A program made the translations under genes and the position numbers. Under the pieces are notes generated by a model, which was not told the origin of the DNA, did not search any database, and was given only the letters and a program-made list of their open reading frames with translations. Below are positions 44,280-54,128 of a stretch of DNA of 64,000 nt, in pieces. How positions within the stretch are numbered: the first letter of the stretch is position 1; each line of letters starts with the position of its first letter. Source of the stretch: Scandinavium manionii (lineage in GTDB: Bacteria; Pseudomonadota; Gammaproteobacteria; Enterobacterales; Enterobacteriaceae); assembly GCF_024764775.1 (NCBI RefSeq), contig NZ_JALIGC010000040.1, positions 1 to 64,000 on the forward strand. The letters are read 5' to 3'.

Positions 44280-44927
44280 TTACCAGACAGGCATCTCATC
44301 CTGAAGGAAAGGATTATGCACACGCTCATGACCGAGCGTTGACATAGGACCATGGCCTGGAATAAAGCTGACGGCATCGCCGAGCGGTAACAATTTGCGC
44401 TTAATCGAATCGATAAGCTGCCCATGGTCGCCACGCGGGAAATCGCTGCGCCCTACTCCACCTTTAAAGATCACATCGCCTGAAATTAGCAGCTGCGAAA
44501 CTGCGTCGAAAAAGACAATATGACCCGGCGTATGGCCCGGACAATGCAATACGTTGAGGCTGACGTTACCCACGCTGACGGTATCGTCTTCATTCAACCA
44601 GCGGTCTGGCGTGAGCGGCTGACAGTCTTCAAGACCGAACATTTTGCTCTGCGCTGGCAGCCCCTGAAGCCAGAACTCATCTTCTTTTTCCGGTCCAATA
44701 ACTGGCACACCGTAATGTTGTGCCAGCTCCGCGGCGGCGCCAACGTGATCAAGATGACCATGAGTCAGCAAAATCTGCATCAGCGTTACGCCTGCGGCAG
44801 CCACTTCCTGTTTGATACACTCAGCGTCACCGCCAGGATCCACCAGTGCAGCAAGTTTGGTCTGCTCACACCAGATGAGTGAACAGTTCTGGGCGAAAGC
44901 CGTAACCGGAATAATACGATAGTTCAT
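44280..44927 (-). CDS. gloC: Hydroxyacylglutathione hydrolase GloC
   Basis: 215-residue metallo-beta-lactamase-fold type II glyoxalase (YcbL), hydrolysing S-lactoylglutathione to lactate and glutathione. Metal ligands are in THGHLDHVG (HxHxDH), HCPGHTPGH and the final FIPGHGP. It lacks the C-terminal HAGH domain of GloB. With mgsA in the same window it represents the other end of methylglyoxal metabolism. It lies 15 bases after mepK, probably co-transcribed. Confidence 0.94.
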   Translation of the reverse strand: MNYRIIPVTAFAQNCSLIWCEQTKLAALVDPGGDAECIKQEVAAAGVTLMQILLTHGHLDHVGAAAELAQHYGVPVIGPEKEDEFWLQGLPAQSKMFGLEDCQPLTPDRWLNEDDTVSVGNVSLNVLHCPGHTPGHIVFFDAVSQLLISGDVIFKGGVGRSDFPRGDHGQLIDSIKRKLLPLGDAVSFIPGHGPMSTLGHERVHNPFLQDEMPVW

Positions 44928-44942
44928 GATGCTCCTGTTTCG

Positions 44943-45494
44943 TTACCAGGTCCTCACCGGCCCGGTATCAATATGCACAAAGTTACTACGTGGGTAATAT
45001 CCTACACCACCTGCGCGCATAGATAACGCAGCTTTGCGAATATTGCTTAACGAAACGCCTTCAATATGAAAATCCATCGCCTGGCCTTTGGTGTGATAGC
45101 TGTGTTTCGCTACACCGCGGCTGTGCGCGCGCAACTCATCGTTGGTATTGAGTGAACGATAACCGGAAATAAGCTGCACGGGCTTGTTGGTCCCCAACAG
45201 TCCCTGAAGGCGGTACAGATGATCAAAAAGTTTTGGATCGATGGATTTCATTTTATTCGCGCGATAGTCACGGAAAAAATGGTTGAGTCTTGCTAATTCA
45301 TCCTGAATATAGCCTCTGCCATCGAAAAACTCCGCTTTGAGCGACTCACCGGTATGCAGGTTATTGAGCGTCAAAATACGCGGGCGTGGTGTCGAGAGGG
45401 TGGCAAATGCTGGCGTAGGCAAGATGGCCGCTGCGCCTAGCGCAACACCACCTAACGCCAGCAACTTGCGGCGATTAGCGTCAAATTTGTCCAT
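44943..45494 (-). CDS. mepK: Murein DD/LD-endopeptidase MepK
   Basis: 183-residue DUF882/peptidase M15-like protein (YcbK) that in E. coli cleaves 3,3 mDAP-mDAP peptidoglycan crosslinks. A twin-arginine signal (NRRKLLALGGVALGAAA) exports it. The zinc site is in SYHTKGQAMDFHIEG and FVHIDTG. The frame runs to 45581; MDKFDANRRK at 45494 is the family start. Its neighbour ldtD makes the bonds it cuts, a meaningful pairing. Confidence 0.93.
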   Translation of the reverse strand: MDKFDANRRKLLALGGVALGAAAILPTPAFATLSTPRPRILTLNNLHTGESLKAEFFDGRGYIQDELARLNHFFRDYRANKMKSIDPKLFDHLYRLQGLLGTNKPVQLISGYRSLNTNDELRAHSRGVAKHSYHTKGQAMDFHIEGVSLSNIRKAALSMRAGGVGYYPRSNFVHIDTGPVRTW

Positions 45495-45673
45495 GATAAT
45501 CAGGTCTACAAGTAAGTGATCGTTATTTATGCACTTCTGGCGCACGAAGGGCACCTTAACTGCCACACACGTCGACGTCAAGGCTCCCTAACCCCAGTCA
45601 ATACGGGGCCTGTAGCGATACGGCCCCCTATTGGCTAATTTATACGACACCTGAATTATCTGAACTTCTTCAT

Positions 45674-47482
45674 TTACCTGATTAATTGTTCCGCTTTTGG
45701 CAGAATTTGTGCGCCAGATCGCGCGGTGAGATCATAATTGTAAATATCTGTACGATATTGTGCCCGACCATCCGCCCCAACAAACGCCGTCAGGTAGTAG
45801 AGGTTGACCGGGATATTCTGGCGGATATTGACATATCGCGTATCACCCTGTTTCAGGGCATCAGAAATCCGTGTGTCATTCCAGCCTGCATCCTGTAACA
45901 GCATGTTGGCCAATTCAGATGCTTTATTGACGCGCACGCAGCCGGAACTCAGCGCGCGAGTGTCCTTCTGAAACAGCGTGTGATTCGGCGTATCGTGTAG
46001 ATAAATCGCATCAGAGCTCGGCATATTGAATTTATAGCGGCCCAATGAGTTATGTACACCCGGTGCCTGCTGGAAGCGGAACGGCAGATTTGTCGCCGTG
46101 ATCGTCGACCAGTCGACCTGATACGGGTTGATGGCTTCTTTGCTGTTCCAGCCGCGCATCATGGTGTAACCGTGACGGTCCAGATAACCGGGATCGTTAA
46201 CGACTTTCGGTAGAATGTCTTTACGGGCAAGCGTTGAAGGCACGTTCCATGGCGGGTTCACCACCACGTTGTTTAACGCGCTGCTCATCATCGGTGTTTT
46301 ACGATCAGGACGACCGACAATCACCCGCGAAGCCAAAACTTGATTGCCGTCGAGGTAATAGACCAACGAATAGGCGGGAATATTCACCATGATACCGGTG
46401 GAAAGTTTGCCCGGTAGCAGGCGAAGACGCTGAATATTTAGCGCCAGCACGCCCGCACGCTGTGCAGGACTGACGTTCAGCCAGTCACGCGTTGATTGTC
46501 CGATAACGCCATCGGCACTCAGCCCTTGCCAGGTCTGGAAACGCTTCACTGCGTCCACCAGCTGTCGGTCGTAAACCGCCGGAGCCGTACCGTTGCCTTT
46601 GACTTTCTTCGCAGGAATCGCAGACGGGCTCACCACCGGGTTATCCCCCGGCAGGGCGATATTTGGCGTAGAGTCTATCATCCCCGTACGCTGCAGGATT
46701 TCACGCAGTGCAGGAATATCTTTGCTCCACTGACCCGGAGAAAGTTTGCTGGTGCTGGTTAATTGCGGCCACGGACGTGAATCGGTCAGCTGCGTCAGCA
46801 ACGCCTGATGCATGGCCGCATACTGCGGATGCTGCGGGGCCAGCCCTGCAACAAATAGCGGCAGCTGCCCGTTATCCAGTGCCAGCTGCCACTGGTTAAT
46901 CACTGACAGCGGTGGCGTAGATAACGTGTACGGTTTATCGCTGTACAGCCAACGGTTGCCCTGCACGGGAATACTGCTGATGAACTGGAGATAACCCATC
47001 ATGGCGTCTGACAGCACAACATCACGTGCCATCCCACTGACCGCCGGATCGGTTAGCAGTTCGACCCACTGGGTAAATTGTGGCTGAAAACCGGCGATAG
47101 CCACTTCAGCAAGCTGCTGCTGAAACGCCTGAACCGCTTCACGGTTTTCCCACATGGGTTTCATCTGTCGCGCCGCGTACAGCGCAGACAGCTGATTCAT
47201 GTAAATCGGTGTGTAACTGGCAGGCAAGAGTGACTGAATATCAGCCCGACTTTTCGCCGCAGCCCCTTCTGGGAGCGGTTGAATGCCAGCCATCATCGCA
47301 ACGGCAGGTGCCTGGCCGTCTGATTGCGCCAACGCTTGTGACGTATCGCTCAGTGTGGCTGAACTGTCTGTTGGTACCAGTTCAGGCTCGTCGGCCTGAA
47401 CGCTAAACAGCGGAGCAAATGCCAGCATCAGGCATAAACTCAGCGCTGACAGCCGACGACCATTAGATTTATCGAGTGACAT
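45674..47482 (-). CDS. ldtD: L,D-transpeptidase LdtD (YcbB)
   Basis: 602-residue periplasmic enzyme that forms 3,3 peptidoglycan crosslinks and confers beta-lactam tolerance under envelope stress. It has a signal peptide (LSALSLCLMLAFAPLFSVQA), a peptidoglycan-binding domain (LVDAVKRFQTWQGLSADGVIGQSTRDWL) and a YkuD domain ending in the catalytic SSGCVRVNKASELA with its capping insertion. The start at 47482 follows AGGGGG; a frame extending to 47512 lacks homology. The segment after the first third is shorter than in E. coli. Confidence 0.94.
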   Translation of the reverse strand: MSLDKSNGRRLSALSLCLMLAFAPLFSVQADEPELVPTDSSATLSDTSQALAQSDGQAPAVAMMAGIQPLPEGAAAKSRADIQSLLPASYTPIYMNQLSALYAARQMKPMWENREAVQAFQQQLAEVAIAGFQPQFTQWVELLTDPAVSGMARDVVLSDAMMGYLQFISSIPVQGNRWLYSDKPYTLSTPPLSVINQWQLALDNGQLPLFVAGLAPQHPQYAAMHQALLTQLTDSRPWPQLTSTSKLSPGQWSKDIPALREILQRTGMIDSTPNIALPGDNPVVSPSAIPAKKVKGNGTAPAVYDRQLVDAVKRFQTWQGLSADGVIGQSTRDWLNVSPAQRAGVLALNIQRLRLLPGKLSTGIMVNIPAYSLVYYLDGNQVLASRVIVGRPDRKTPMMSSALNNVVVNPPWNVPSTLARKDILPKVVNDPGYLDRHGYTMMRGWNSKEAINPYQVDWSTITATNLPFRFQQAPGVHNSLGRYKFNMPSSDAIYLHDTPNHTLFQKDTRALSSGCVRVNKASELANMLLQDAGWNDTRISDALKQGDTRYVNIRQNIPVNLYYLTAFVGADGRAQYRTDIYNYDLTARSGAQILPKAEQLIR

Positions 47483-47612
47483 CCCTTGCCCCCTGTTTTC
47501 ATTGCTGCCCACATCAGTCGGGGCTTACTCTCAGTATATAAAGACAAAAATACTTTTGCCTGACCAAATGTAAAGAAGATTAAAGATAATACCCTTCTCC
47601 ACCCTAAAAGGG

Positions 47613-47644
47613 ATAACAAAAAGGGCGACATCACTGTCGCCCTT
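47613..47644 (-). terminator. muk operon terminator
   Basis: AAGGGCGACA and TGTCGCCCTT (47621-47630, 47635-47644) with loop TCAC, followed on the minus strand by TTTGTTAT, 22 bases after the mukB stop. Confidence 0.85.
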
Positions 47645-47666
47645 GTTTAAAAATAACTATTTAGCG

Positions 47667-50600
47667 CTAAGACGCCTCTGCCGTTCCGGGTAAGGGTTCC
47701 GGCAGCTGAGGCGCGAAACCACGCAGGCCGACCACGTGAACGTGTTCAGTATTCTGGAAGACTTTACGTACCAGTTTATAGGTTGTGCCTTTTTCCGGAC
47801 TAATATTTTCCGGTGCCGCAATGATCAGCTGCATTTCGAGACGGTCACACAGTTCAAACAGCGTGGCGATGGAACGGGCATCCAGACGAGCCGCTTCATC
47901 AAGGAACAGCAGACGGCATGGCGAAATATCTTTGCCACGCAGACGTCGGGCTTCATCTTCCCAACTCTGTACCACCATCACCAGTATCGACATCCCGGTA
48001 CCGATAGCTTCACCGGTCGACAGCGCGCCCGATTCCGCACGCAGCCAGCCGTCAGAACCACGGTTAACTTCGACTTCCATCTCGAGATAGTTACGGTAGT
48101 CCAGCAGCTCTTCACCGATGGTTTGCGGCGTACGCTGGCCCATATCAATCTGCGGATTCAGACGCTGATACAGCTTCGCCAGCGCTTCGGAGAAGGTCAG
48201 ACGGTTGCTGTTGAACAAATCCTGATGCTGTTCGTGCTGCTCGGAAAGCACTTCCAGCAGCGTGGAGTGTGTTTCGCGGACGTTAACGTTCAGACGCACG
48301 CTGTTAACCTGGCCGAACGATACGCTTTGCAGTCCCTGGTTGAGCTGACGAATACGGTTCTGTTCGCGCTGAATGGTCTTGCGAATGATGTTCGCCACGC
48401 TGCGGGAGCTGATCGCCAGCTTCTGCTCACGCGCTGTCAGTTCTTCTGTCAGGCGGCCCAGCTCAATTTCCATCTGTTCGATGGCTTCAACCGGGTCATC
48501 GGTACGAATAATATCCTGACGAATACGCTCACGTAGGTGCTGATACACCGCCACGAAGAACTGGATTTTACGCTCAGGACGTTTCGGATCTTCGGACATG
48601 CGCAGCACATCGCGCAGGTGTTCGTTATCCGCCACCGCCAAACGCAGCGCACCCAGCGCTTTATCCGACATCGAACGCAGATCGTCGGCAGAGAGATATG
48701 CCAGCTCGCGACGGTGCAGACGGCGTTCGACGTTGTTGTCTTTCACCAGACGCATCACCGCACACCAACCCGCTTTCGCGCTGACCACCTGCTCACGCAT
48801 TTCGAGGTAATTACGCTCGAGGCTACGCAACTTGCGGGTCAGGTTATCCATCTCCGCTTCGCAGAAGGTCAATGCTTTTTCAAGCTGATTACGACGGCTA
48901 CGGTTGTTCGACAGCTGCGTATGCAACTCGTCACGACGAGAACGCGCACGCTCTTCCGCCCCGCTGTCGGCACGTACGCCGATATCCTGCAATTCGCGAT
49001 GTAAGTCGGTCAGCAGCTCTTTTTTGGTGTCGTAGGAGCTTTTCAGCGACGCCATCACCTGGCTGTACTGGCTGAGCTGTGCCGCATGGTTACGCAGCGC
49101 TTCACGGGCGCGGGTACGTTCACCTTCGGCCTGCTCCAGACGCTGGCGAAGCTTCTCGTTCAGGTCTGTGTTGCCGTTCAGCATTTCCGCCGAATCCGTG
49201 TAACCAAAGTGCGCGCGGCGCTGCACAACTTCGGTCAGAGCAAATGCCTGCTGACGTGCATCACGCTGCACCTGCTGAGAATACGCAAAGTCTTCTTTCA
49301 GCTGCTCGTACTGTTCCGGGTCACTCTGCAGAACCGCCACAACCGGCTCAAGTTTCGCCAGCTGATTACCATGCTGCTGAATAAAGCGCGCGGCTTCCTG
49401 CGCTTCATCCAGACGTTCCTGAATTTCATCCACGCGGTCAGCGAGGGTTTCGTCAGCCAGCAGATTCAGACGCGGTAGCAGGCGGTTAAGTTGGGAAACG
49501 CCCTCTTTCGCCTGTTCAAACTGCGCCCGGCTCTGTTGGTTATCATTTTCATGATTGCTGAGCGCACGCTCCAGCTCACCGCGACGAGTATTGAGTTTGC
49601 GAATTTCCGCTTCCGGATCCGCTTCAAACGCGACGGCTAAATGGCTGCCGATAAAGCGGCTGAACGCCTGATGCAGACGCTGAGTTTTCTGCACGTCAAA
49701 CGACAGGGTCGCAAAGCGTTCTGACAGAATTTCACGCTCGGCGTGCAGCGCTTCAATACGGTTTTCACGCGCCGCACGGCCAAACAACGGCAGCGTCGGG
49801 AAGCGTGAATAACGCCACTGGCGATCGGCGACTTTGACGACAACCGCTTTTTCCAGCTCGTCGACGCTGAACACGCTGTCATCAAAGGACGATGGATCCC
49901 CTTCAATGAGATAGAGATCTTCCGGGCAATCTTCCAGCCCTTCCAGCTGTTCGGCGATCAGCGACAGATCCGGCACCACAATTCCGTGGCGCGACGGGCC
50001 GTACAACGCGGAGAAGTATGGCGCATCTTCGAGGCTGACGTCGTCGTAAATCTCTGACAGCAGAACGCCACCAAAACGTTCGGCAAGCGCATTCAGGCGC
50101 GGATCTTCCGAGCCGCCTGGCTGGCTTAAACGTTCAATTTCATCATCAACCGCACGCTTACGGGCGCCGACTTCATCGCGTTCAACAATCGCCTCGCGCT
50201 CGCGCTCCAGCAACTGCTGCATGAATTCGGTAACGTCCTGGCTGGATTCGAACGCTTCCCCGCTCTGCTCGCACAGTTGAGTCAGGCTGCTTTGTGCCGC
50301 GAGCCAAATCGGCGCGCGTTGCAGCAGCGTCCTGGTGCGGCTTTGCAGCTGTTCCAGTTCCTGACGCAGCGTCATACGCTGTTCGCTAGCGGAGGACACG
50401 CTGTCGGAGAGTGAAGAAATACGTTCTTCCAGCTCCATGTGCAGCGCTTCCAGGTCGTCGATCTCAATGTGACGACCCTGACGCTTGCAGAATTCGGCCA
50501 GCAGACGTTCGGCATCCTGCTGTTCACGCAGACGCTGTTCGAGTTCGTTCAGACGACCGCGCAGGGCGGTAGACTGTTCTGCCAGATGGCGCTGATTCAC

Positions 50601-52115
50601 GCCTTCACGCAGCAGATCACGGGCCACTTCCCACGCTTCATCACGGCCCAATGGACCATTGATGGCGGCAACTAACTGGTATGCCTGCTCGAACTGGCTG
50701 TGCGCGGTTTGCGCTACGCTCATTTTCTGTTCGAGAGACAGCAGTTTTTCCGTGGCCTCCTGCTCTTTGGCTTTAAAGGTATCGAGCCATTCGTCGGCGC
50801 TGTCCGGGCTTAAGTCCGGCAGATGACAAAGCTCTTTCGCGCGCTGCAGTGCCTGCATAGCCTGATTGTACTGAATGGCGCGAGTTTGCTGCACGTCCAG
50901 CGCCTGCTGGTAATCGGCCAGCTGGCTTTTCAGTTCATCCACTTCCAGCTCAGCGGCTTCAGCGCGGCCTTCGTTTTCTTCTTGCTGTTCGGTGGCTTCG
51001 GCCACCACTTCATTTTGTTCTTCGAGGCGGATCTGCAATTCATCGATATCCGCTTCATAGCGCTCGATTTTTTCCTGCTGGCGCAGCGCGGTCTGAACCA
51101 GGTTCAGGTGATCGCTGGCCGCCTGGTAATCTGCTTCCAGGTCGCCTTCAGCACCGTTGTGCTCTTGCAGTTCACGCGCCATATCGACATGTTTGAACTG
51201 CTCAGCGGCGAGCTGCTGACGTGACGACAGCAGTTCGCGACGGAATTCTAGGGCTTTATCAAGATGCACGCGACGTTCGTTCGAATGGCGCATGTAGTCC
51301 GCCGCCACGTAGTCTGTGGCTTCGGAGATAAGATGCTTAAACAGATCACGGTCCGACTGAGTGACGCGGATCGCTTCCAGCGTCATGCGGTTTTCACGCA
51401 GCGCCGCTTCCATATCCTGGAACGCTTTACGCACACCGCCGTTTTCAGGCAACAGGTAGTCGCGCAACGAGCGGGTAATGGCGCTGGAAATACCGCCATA
51501 AAGCGAGGCTTCAATCAGACGGTAGTATTTACTACGGTCTGACGCCGAACGCAGACGACGGGCGACAACACCCAAATCGAACATCAGCGAGTGATAATCG
51601 GTGATGGAGTTAAACTGCTTGAATTGCACGCCTTCCATCCCTTCGAGCTTATCTTTCAGCTCCTGAAGGGTCAGCACGCGTGCTTGTCTGTCGTTCAGCG
51701 TTTCAGTCACCAGCTCGGTTGGCTGGAAGGACATCGGTAGACCCTGGATAGCAAACGGTTTGATATCCACTTTGCGGTCACGACCGGCAACCTGTTGCAA
51801 ACGGACGCCCACCAGCACACGCTGATGACGCGAGTTCATCACGTCGAGCATCGAGTAACAGACACCGGCTTTCAGCTTACCGTGCAGACCTTTATCGCGG
51901 GAACCGCTGGTCGCACCGGCTTCGGTGGTGTTACGGAAGTGCAGTAACGTCAGATCGGGGATAAGCGCCGTAACGAACGCCGCCATCGTGGTGGATTTAC
52001 CGGCACCGTTACCGCCCGAAAGCGTGGTCACCAGTTCATCGAGATCAAAGGTTCGGGCGAAAAAACCGTTCCAGTTAATCAGGGTTAATGAACGAAATTT
52101 ACCGCGTTCAATCAT
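47667..52115 (-). CDS. mukB: Chromosome partition protein MukB
   Basis: 1482-residue SMC-like condensin ATPase. Walker A is SGGNGAGKSTTM at residues 33-44; two long coiled coils flank a hinge near residue 650-770 (GPSRHGIVVPDLSLI); the C-terminal head has the signature LSTGEAIGTGMSILVM and Walker B CRLLFLDEAARLD. It binds topoisomerase IV and is unloaded by MatP, also encoded here. The start codon overlaps the mukE stop by one base (TAATG). Confidence 0.97.
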   Translation of the reverse strand: MIERGKFRSLTLINWNGFFARTFDLDELVTTLSGGNGAGKSTTMAAFVTALIPDLTLLHFRNTTEAGATSGSRDKGLHGKLKAGVCYSMLDVMNSRHQRVLVGVRLQQVAGRDRKVDIKPFAIQGLPMSFQPTELVTETLNDRQARVLTLQELKDKLEGMEGVQFKQFNSITDYHSLMFDLGVVARRLRSASDRSKYYRLIEASLYGGISSAITRSLRDYLLPENGGVRKAFQDMEAALRENRMTLEAIRVTQSDRDLFKHLISEATDYVAADYMRHSNERRVHLDKALEFRRELLSSRQQLAAEQFKHVDMARELQEHNGAEGDLEADYQAASDHLNLVQTALRQQEKIERYEADIDELQIRLEEQNEVVAEATEQQEENEGRAEAAELEVDELKSQLADYQQALDVQQTRAIQYNQAMQALQRAKELCHLPDLSPDSADEWLDTFKAKEQEATEKLLSLEQKMSVAQTAHSQFEQAYQLVAAINGPLGRDEAWEVARDLLREGVNQRHLAEQSTALRGRLNELEQRLREQQDAERLLAEFCKRQGRHIEIDDLEALHMELEERISSLSDSVSSASEQRMTLRQELEQLQSRTRTLLQRAPIWLAAQSSLTQLCEQSGEAFESSQDVTEFMQQLLEREREAIVERDEVGARKRAVDDEIERLSQPGGSEDPRLNALAERFGGVLLSEIYDDVSLEDAPYFSALYGPSRHGIVVPDLSLIAEQLEGLEDCPEDLYLIEGDPSSFDDSVFSVDELEKAVVVKVADRQWRYSRFPTLPLFGRAARENRIEALHAEREILSERFATLSFDVQKTQRLHQAFSRFIGSHLAVAFEADPEAEIRKLNTRRGELERALSNHENDNQQSRAQFEQAKEGVSQLNRLLPRLNLLADETLADRVDEIQERLDEAQEAARFIQQHGNQLAKLEPVVAVLQSDPEQYEQLKEDFAYSQQVQRDARQQAFALTEVVQRRAHFGYTDSAEMLNGNTDLNEKLRQRLEQAEGERTRAREALRNHAAQLSQYSQVMASLKSSYDTKKELLTDLHRELQDIGVRADSGAEERARSRRDELHTQLSNNRSRRNQLEKALTFCEAEMDNLTRKLRSLERNYLEMREQVVSAKAGWCAVMRLVKDNNVERRLHRRELAYLSADDLRSMSDKALGALRLAVADNEHLRDVLRMSEDPKRPERKIQFFVAVYQHLRERIRQDIIRTDDPVEAIEQMEIELGRLTEELTAREQKLAISSRSVANIIRKTIQREQNRIRQLNQGLQSVSFGQVNSVRLNVNVRETHSTLLEVLSEQHEQHQDLFNSNRLTFSEALAKLYQRLNPQIDMGQRTPQTIGEELLDYRNYLEMEVEVNRGSDGWLRAESGALSTGEAIGTGMSILVMVVQSWEDEARRLRGKDISPCRLLFLDEAARLDARSIATLFELCDRLEMQLIIAAPENISPEKGTTYKLVRKVFQNTEHVHVVGLRGFAPQLPEPLPGTAEAS

Positions 52116-52825
52116 TATTCTTCCTCCCCGCTATCCGTGTCCGGTTGCGCATCGTCGTTCTCGTCATTGAGCTGCAGATGGTTTTCAATCGCCATCGCTT
52201 CACCATCGCGGATCATGCGCAGCTGCGCTTCGCGGGCATCATCGCCAGAGCGGACGTCAGCGCCGAAGCGAAAGACCGACTCTGTGATGCGGAATTTGCT
52301 GCTGTCGTGCCCCATAAACCACACCATGCCGAGACGGCGCAGACGATTCAGAGAGGAACGCACTTTTTCCTGCAGTTTTTGTCTGTCGAGATCCGAACCG
52401 GTGGAGCGGTTATTCACCAACTTCAGCAGCTTGGCTTCATCCGCCAGGCTCATCAGTTCGTCGTACAGTTCCTGCTGGGTGAAAATCCCCTCATTCGCCA
52501 GGCGCTCCGGGCTGAGGTAGAGATAACAGAGAATTTTACCGACCATCATGTCCACTTCGGACAGCACAGAACGCGGAATGAGCGTGGTGGAACGCGGGCG
52601 CAAATAGAAGAAACCTTCCGGCGCACGAATCAGCTCCACGTTATAGCGGGTGTAAAACTCTTCCAGATACTCCTGGAAATCCATCAAAAAGGCATGGTTG
52701 TCCAGCTCGTCCAGACCGATATGACGGCCAGAACGCAGGCCGCTATCTAGCGCCGGGAATAACGGATTGGCCAGGGCCTGCGCCAGCTTAACTGGCATCA
52801 CGTGTTCAATATTTGTCGATGACAT
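52115..52825 (-). CDS. mukE: Chromosome partition protein MukE
   Basis: 236-residue winged-helix protein that bridges MukF and the MukB heads. It matches E. coli MukE from MSSTNIEHVMPVKLAQALANPLFPALD through IFTQQELYDELMSLADEAKLLKLVNNRSTGSD, ending in an acidic tail (DSGEEE). The start at 52825 is inside mukF, overlapping it by 20 bases; a frame to 52852 is possible but not supported by homology. Confidence 0.95.
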   Translation of the reverse strand: MSSTNIEHVMPVKLAQALANPLFPALDSGLRSGRHIGLDELDNHAFLMDFQEYLEEFYTRYNVELIRAPEGFFYLRPRSTTLIPRSVLSEVDMMVGKILCYLYLSPERLANEGIFTQQELYDELMSLADEAKLLKLVNNRSTGSDLDRQKLQEKVRSSLNRLRRLGMVWFMGHDSSKFRITESVFRFGADVRSGDDAREAQLRMIRDGEAMAIENHLQLNDENDDAQPDTDSGEEE

Positions 52826-54128
52826 GTGCCTGTACCTTGGCTCCGTAATCATTAATCGGCTGCCACTTCGGCGACAGTCCGGTGAAATCTGCTTGTGCTA
52901 CGCCCAGACGAACGGCCTGATCGACCACGATCCGCGCAACGTCGAAGTGGCGGGCGCGCGGGTATTGTGCGAGATATTCGCGCACCACCAGGCCCAAATC
53001 CAGCGGCAGTCCTTTATTTTTGTAGATAACCAGCTGCTCTTCGATAAGTGCCGCCAGCTGTTCACGGATTTCGTTAAATTCTTCGTATTCGAGGTCCGGT
53101 GGAAGTTCCCCGGTCACCTCTTCGTCACGCAGCATCATCTCTTCGTCACGCATGTCGAACAGACGGTCAGCGTTCGCATAGGTCAGCGCCCACGGCGCAT
53201 CGAAGTAGTTCTGTACCGAAACGCGTAGACGCTGAGCGAAGACGCGGTTTTTATCCATATCGATGGCGGTACGGATAAATTTATGCACGTGTCTGTCGTA
53301 GCCAATCCACAGGTCGATAGCCTGCTGGCCCCAGCTGACAATACGGTCGAGTTTGCTTTGCAGGTCGAACACCAGACGATCGACGAAATGCAGATCGTCG
53401 TACGTCATGGTGGAATCCTGAATCCGCAGCAGGTTGGCCTGCAGCTTGTCGCCCGCGGCTTCCAGCGTATCCTGCAGTTCGCGCAGGGTGCCGGAAGTTT
53501 CTGACAGGAGCATTTCACAGCTGGAAATCGCCGCCCGCCAGTCTTTGTTCAACAGCTGCGCGATATCGTCTTTGACCGTTTGCTGCTGTTCGTCCATCAG
53601 ACGCTGCGTAAGATCGATGCTGTCAAAGATTTCCGCAACGGAATATTTCAATGGGGCATAGACGTTACGATGCCAGTGGAACTCATCGCCGCCTTCATCG
53701 GCGGCATCTGCCGCGCGTTTGAGCTCGCCACCGACAATAGACAACTGCATCGACAGGCGCAGCGTTGAGAATTCACGCTGGCGGATGTAGTAGTCGGTAA
53801 TCCCGATGCCAAGCGGCGTCAGACGGTAGATGGCGTTGCCTTCGGTGATTTCGCTGGTAAAGCGGTTCAGCAGACGTTGACGCACCATATCGTTGATCGC
53901 GTTGTTTGCGCGCACGCTGATGGTTTCGCTGGTTTGCTCAAACGCATCACTGACGTGACGGAAAGCATCAATCAGCTCACCTTCGGTAAGCTCGCCTTCA
54001 AGCCGTTCGCCATTCAGCGTTGCTACGGCCATCAGGAACGAAAGCCTGTCGACCGGCAACGAGATCGAAAAATCATTTTTTCTGGCCCAGGCAACCAGTT
54101 CGGGGACTGTCTGGGAAAAATCACTCAT
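52806..54128 (-). CDS. mukF: Chromosome partition protein MukF (kleisin)
   Basis: 440-residue kleisin subunit of the MukBEF condensin: N-terminal winged-helix dimerisation domain (SQTVPELVAWARKNDFSISLP), central helical region and C-terminal domain binding the MukB head (DFTGLSPKWQPINDYGAKVQ). Same length as E. coli MukF. Its start lies inside the end of cmoM (eight-base overlap), so cmoM-mukF-mukE-mukB is one overlapping operon. Confidence 0.96.
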   Translation of the reverse strand: MSDFSQTVPELVAWARKNDFSISLPVDRLSFLMAVATLNGERLEGELTEGELIDAFRHVSDAFEQTSETISVRANNAINDMVRQRLLNRFTSEITEGNAIYRLTPLGIGITDYYIRQREFSTLRLSMQLSIVGGELKRAADAADEGGDEFHWHRNVYAPLKYSVAEIFDSIDLTQRLMDEQQQTVKDDIAQLLNKDWRAAISSCEMLLSETSGTLRELQDTLEAAGDKLQANLLRIQDSTMTYDDLHFVDRLVFDLQSKLDRIVSWGQQAIDLWIGYDRHVHKFIRTAIDMDKNRVFAQRLRVSVQNYFDAPWALTYANADRLFDMRDEEMMLRDEEVTGELPPDLEYEEFNEIREQLAALIEEQLVIYKNKGLPLDLGLVVREYLAQYPRARHFDVARIVVDQAVRLGVAQADFTGLSPKWQPINDYGAKVQAHVIDKY

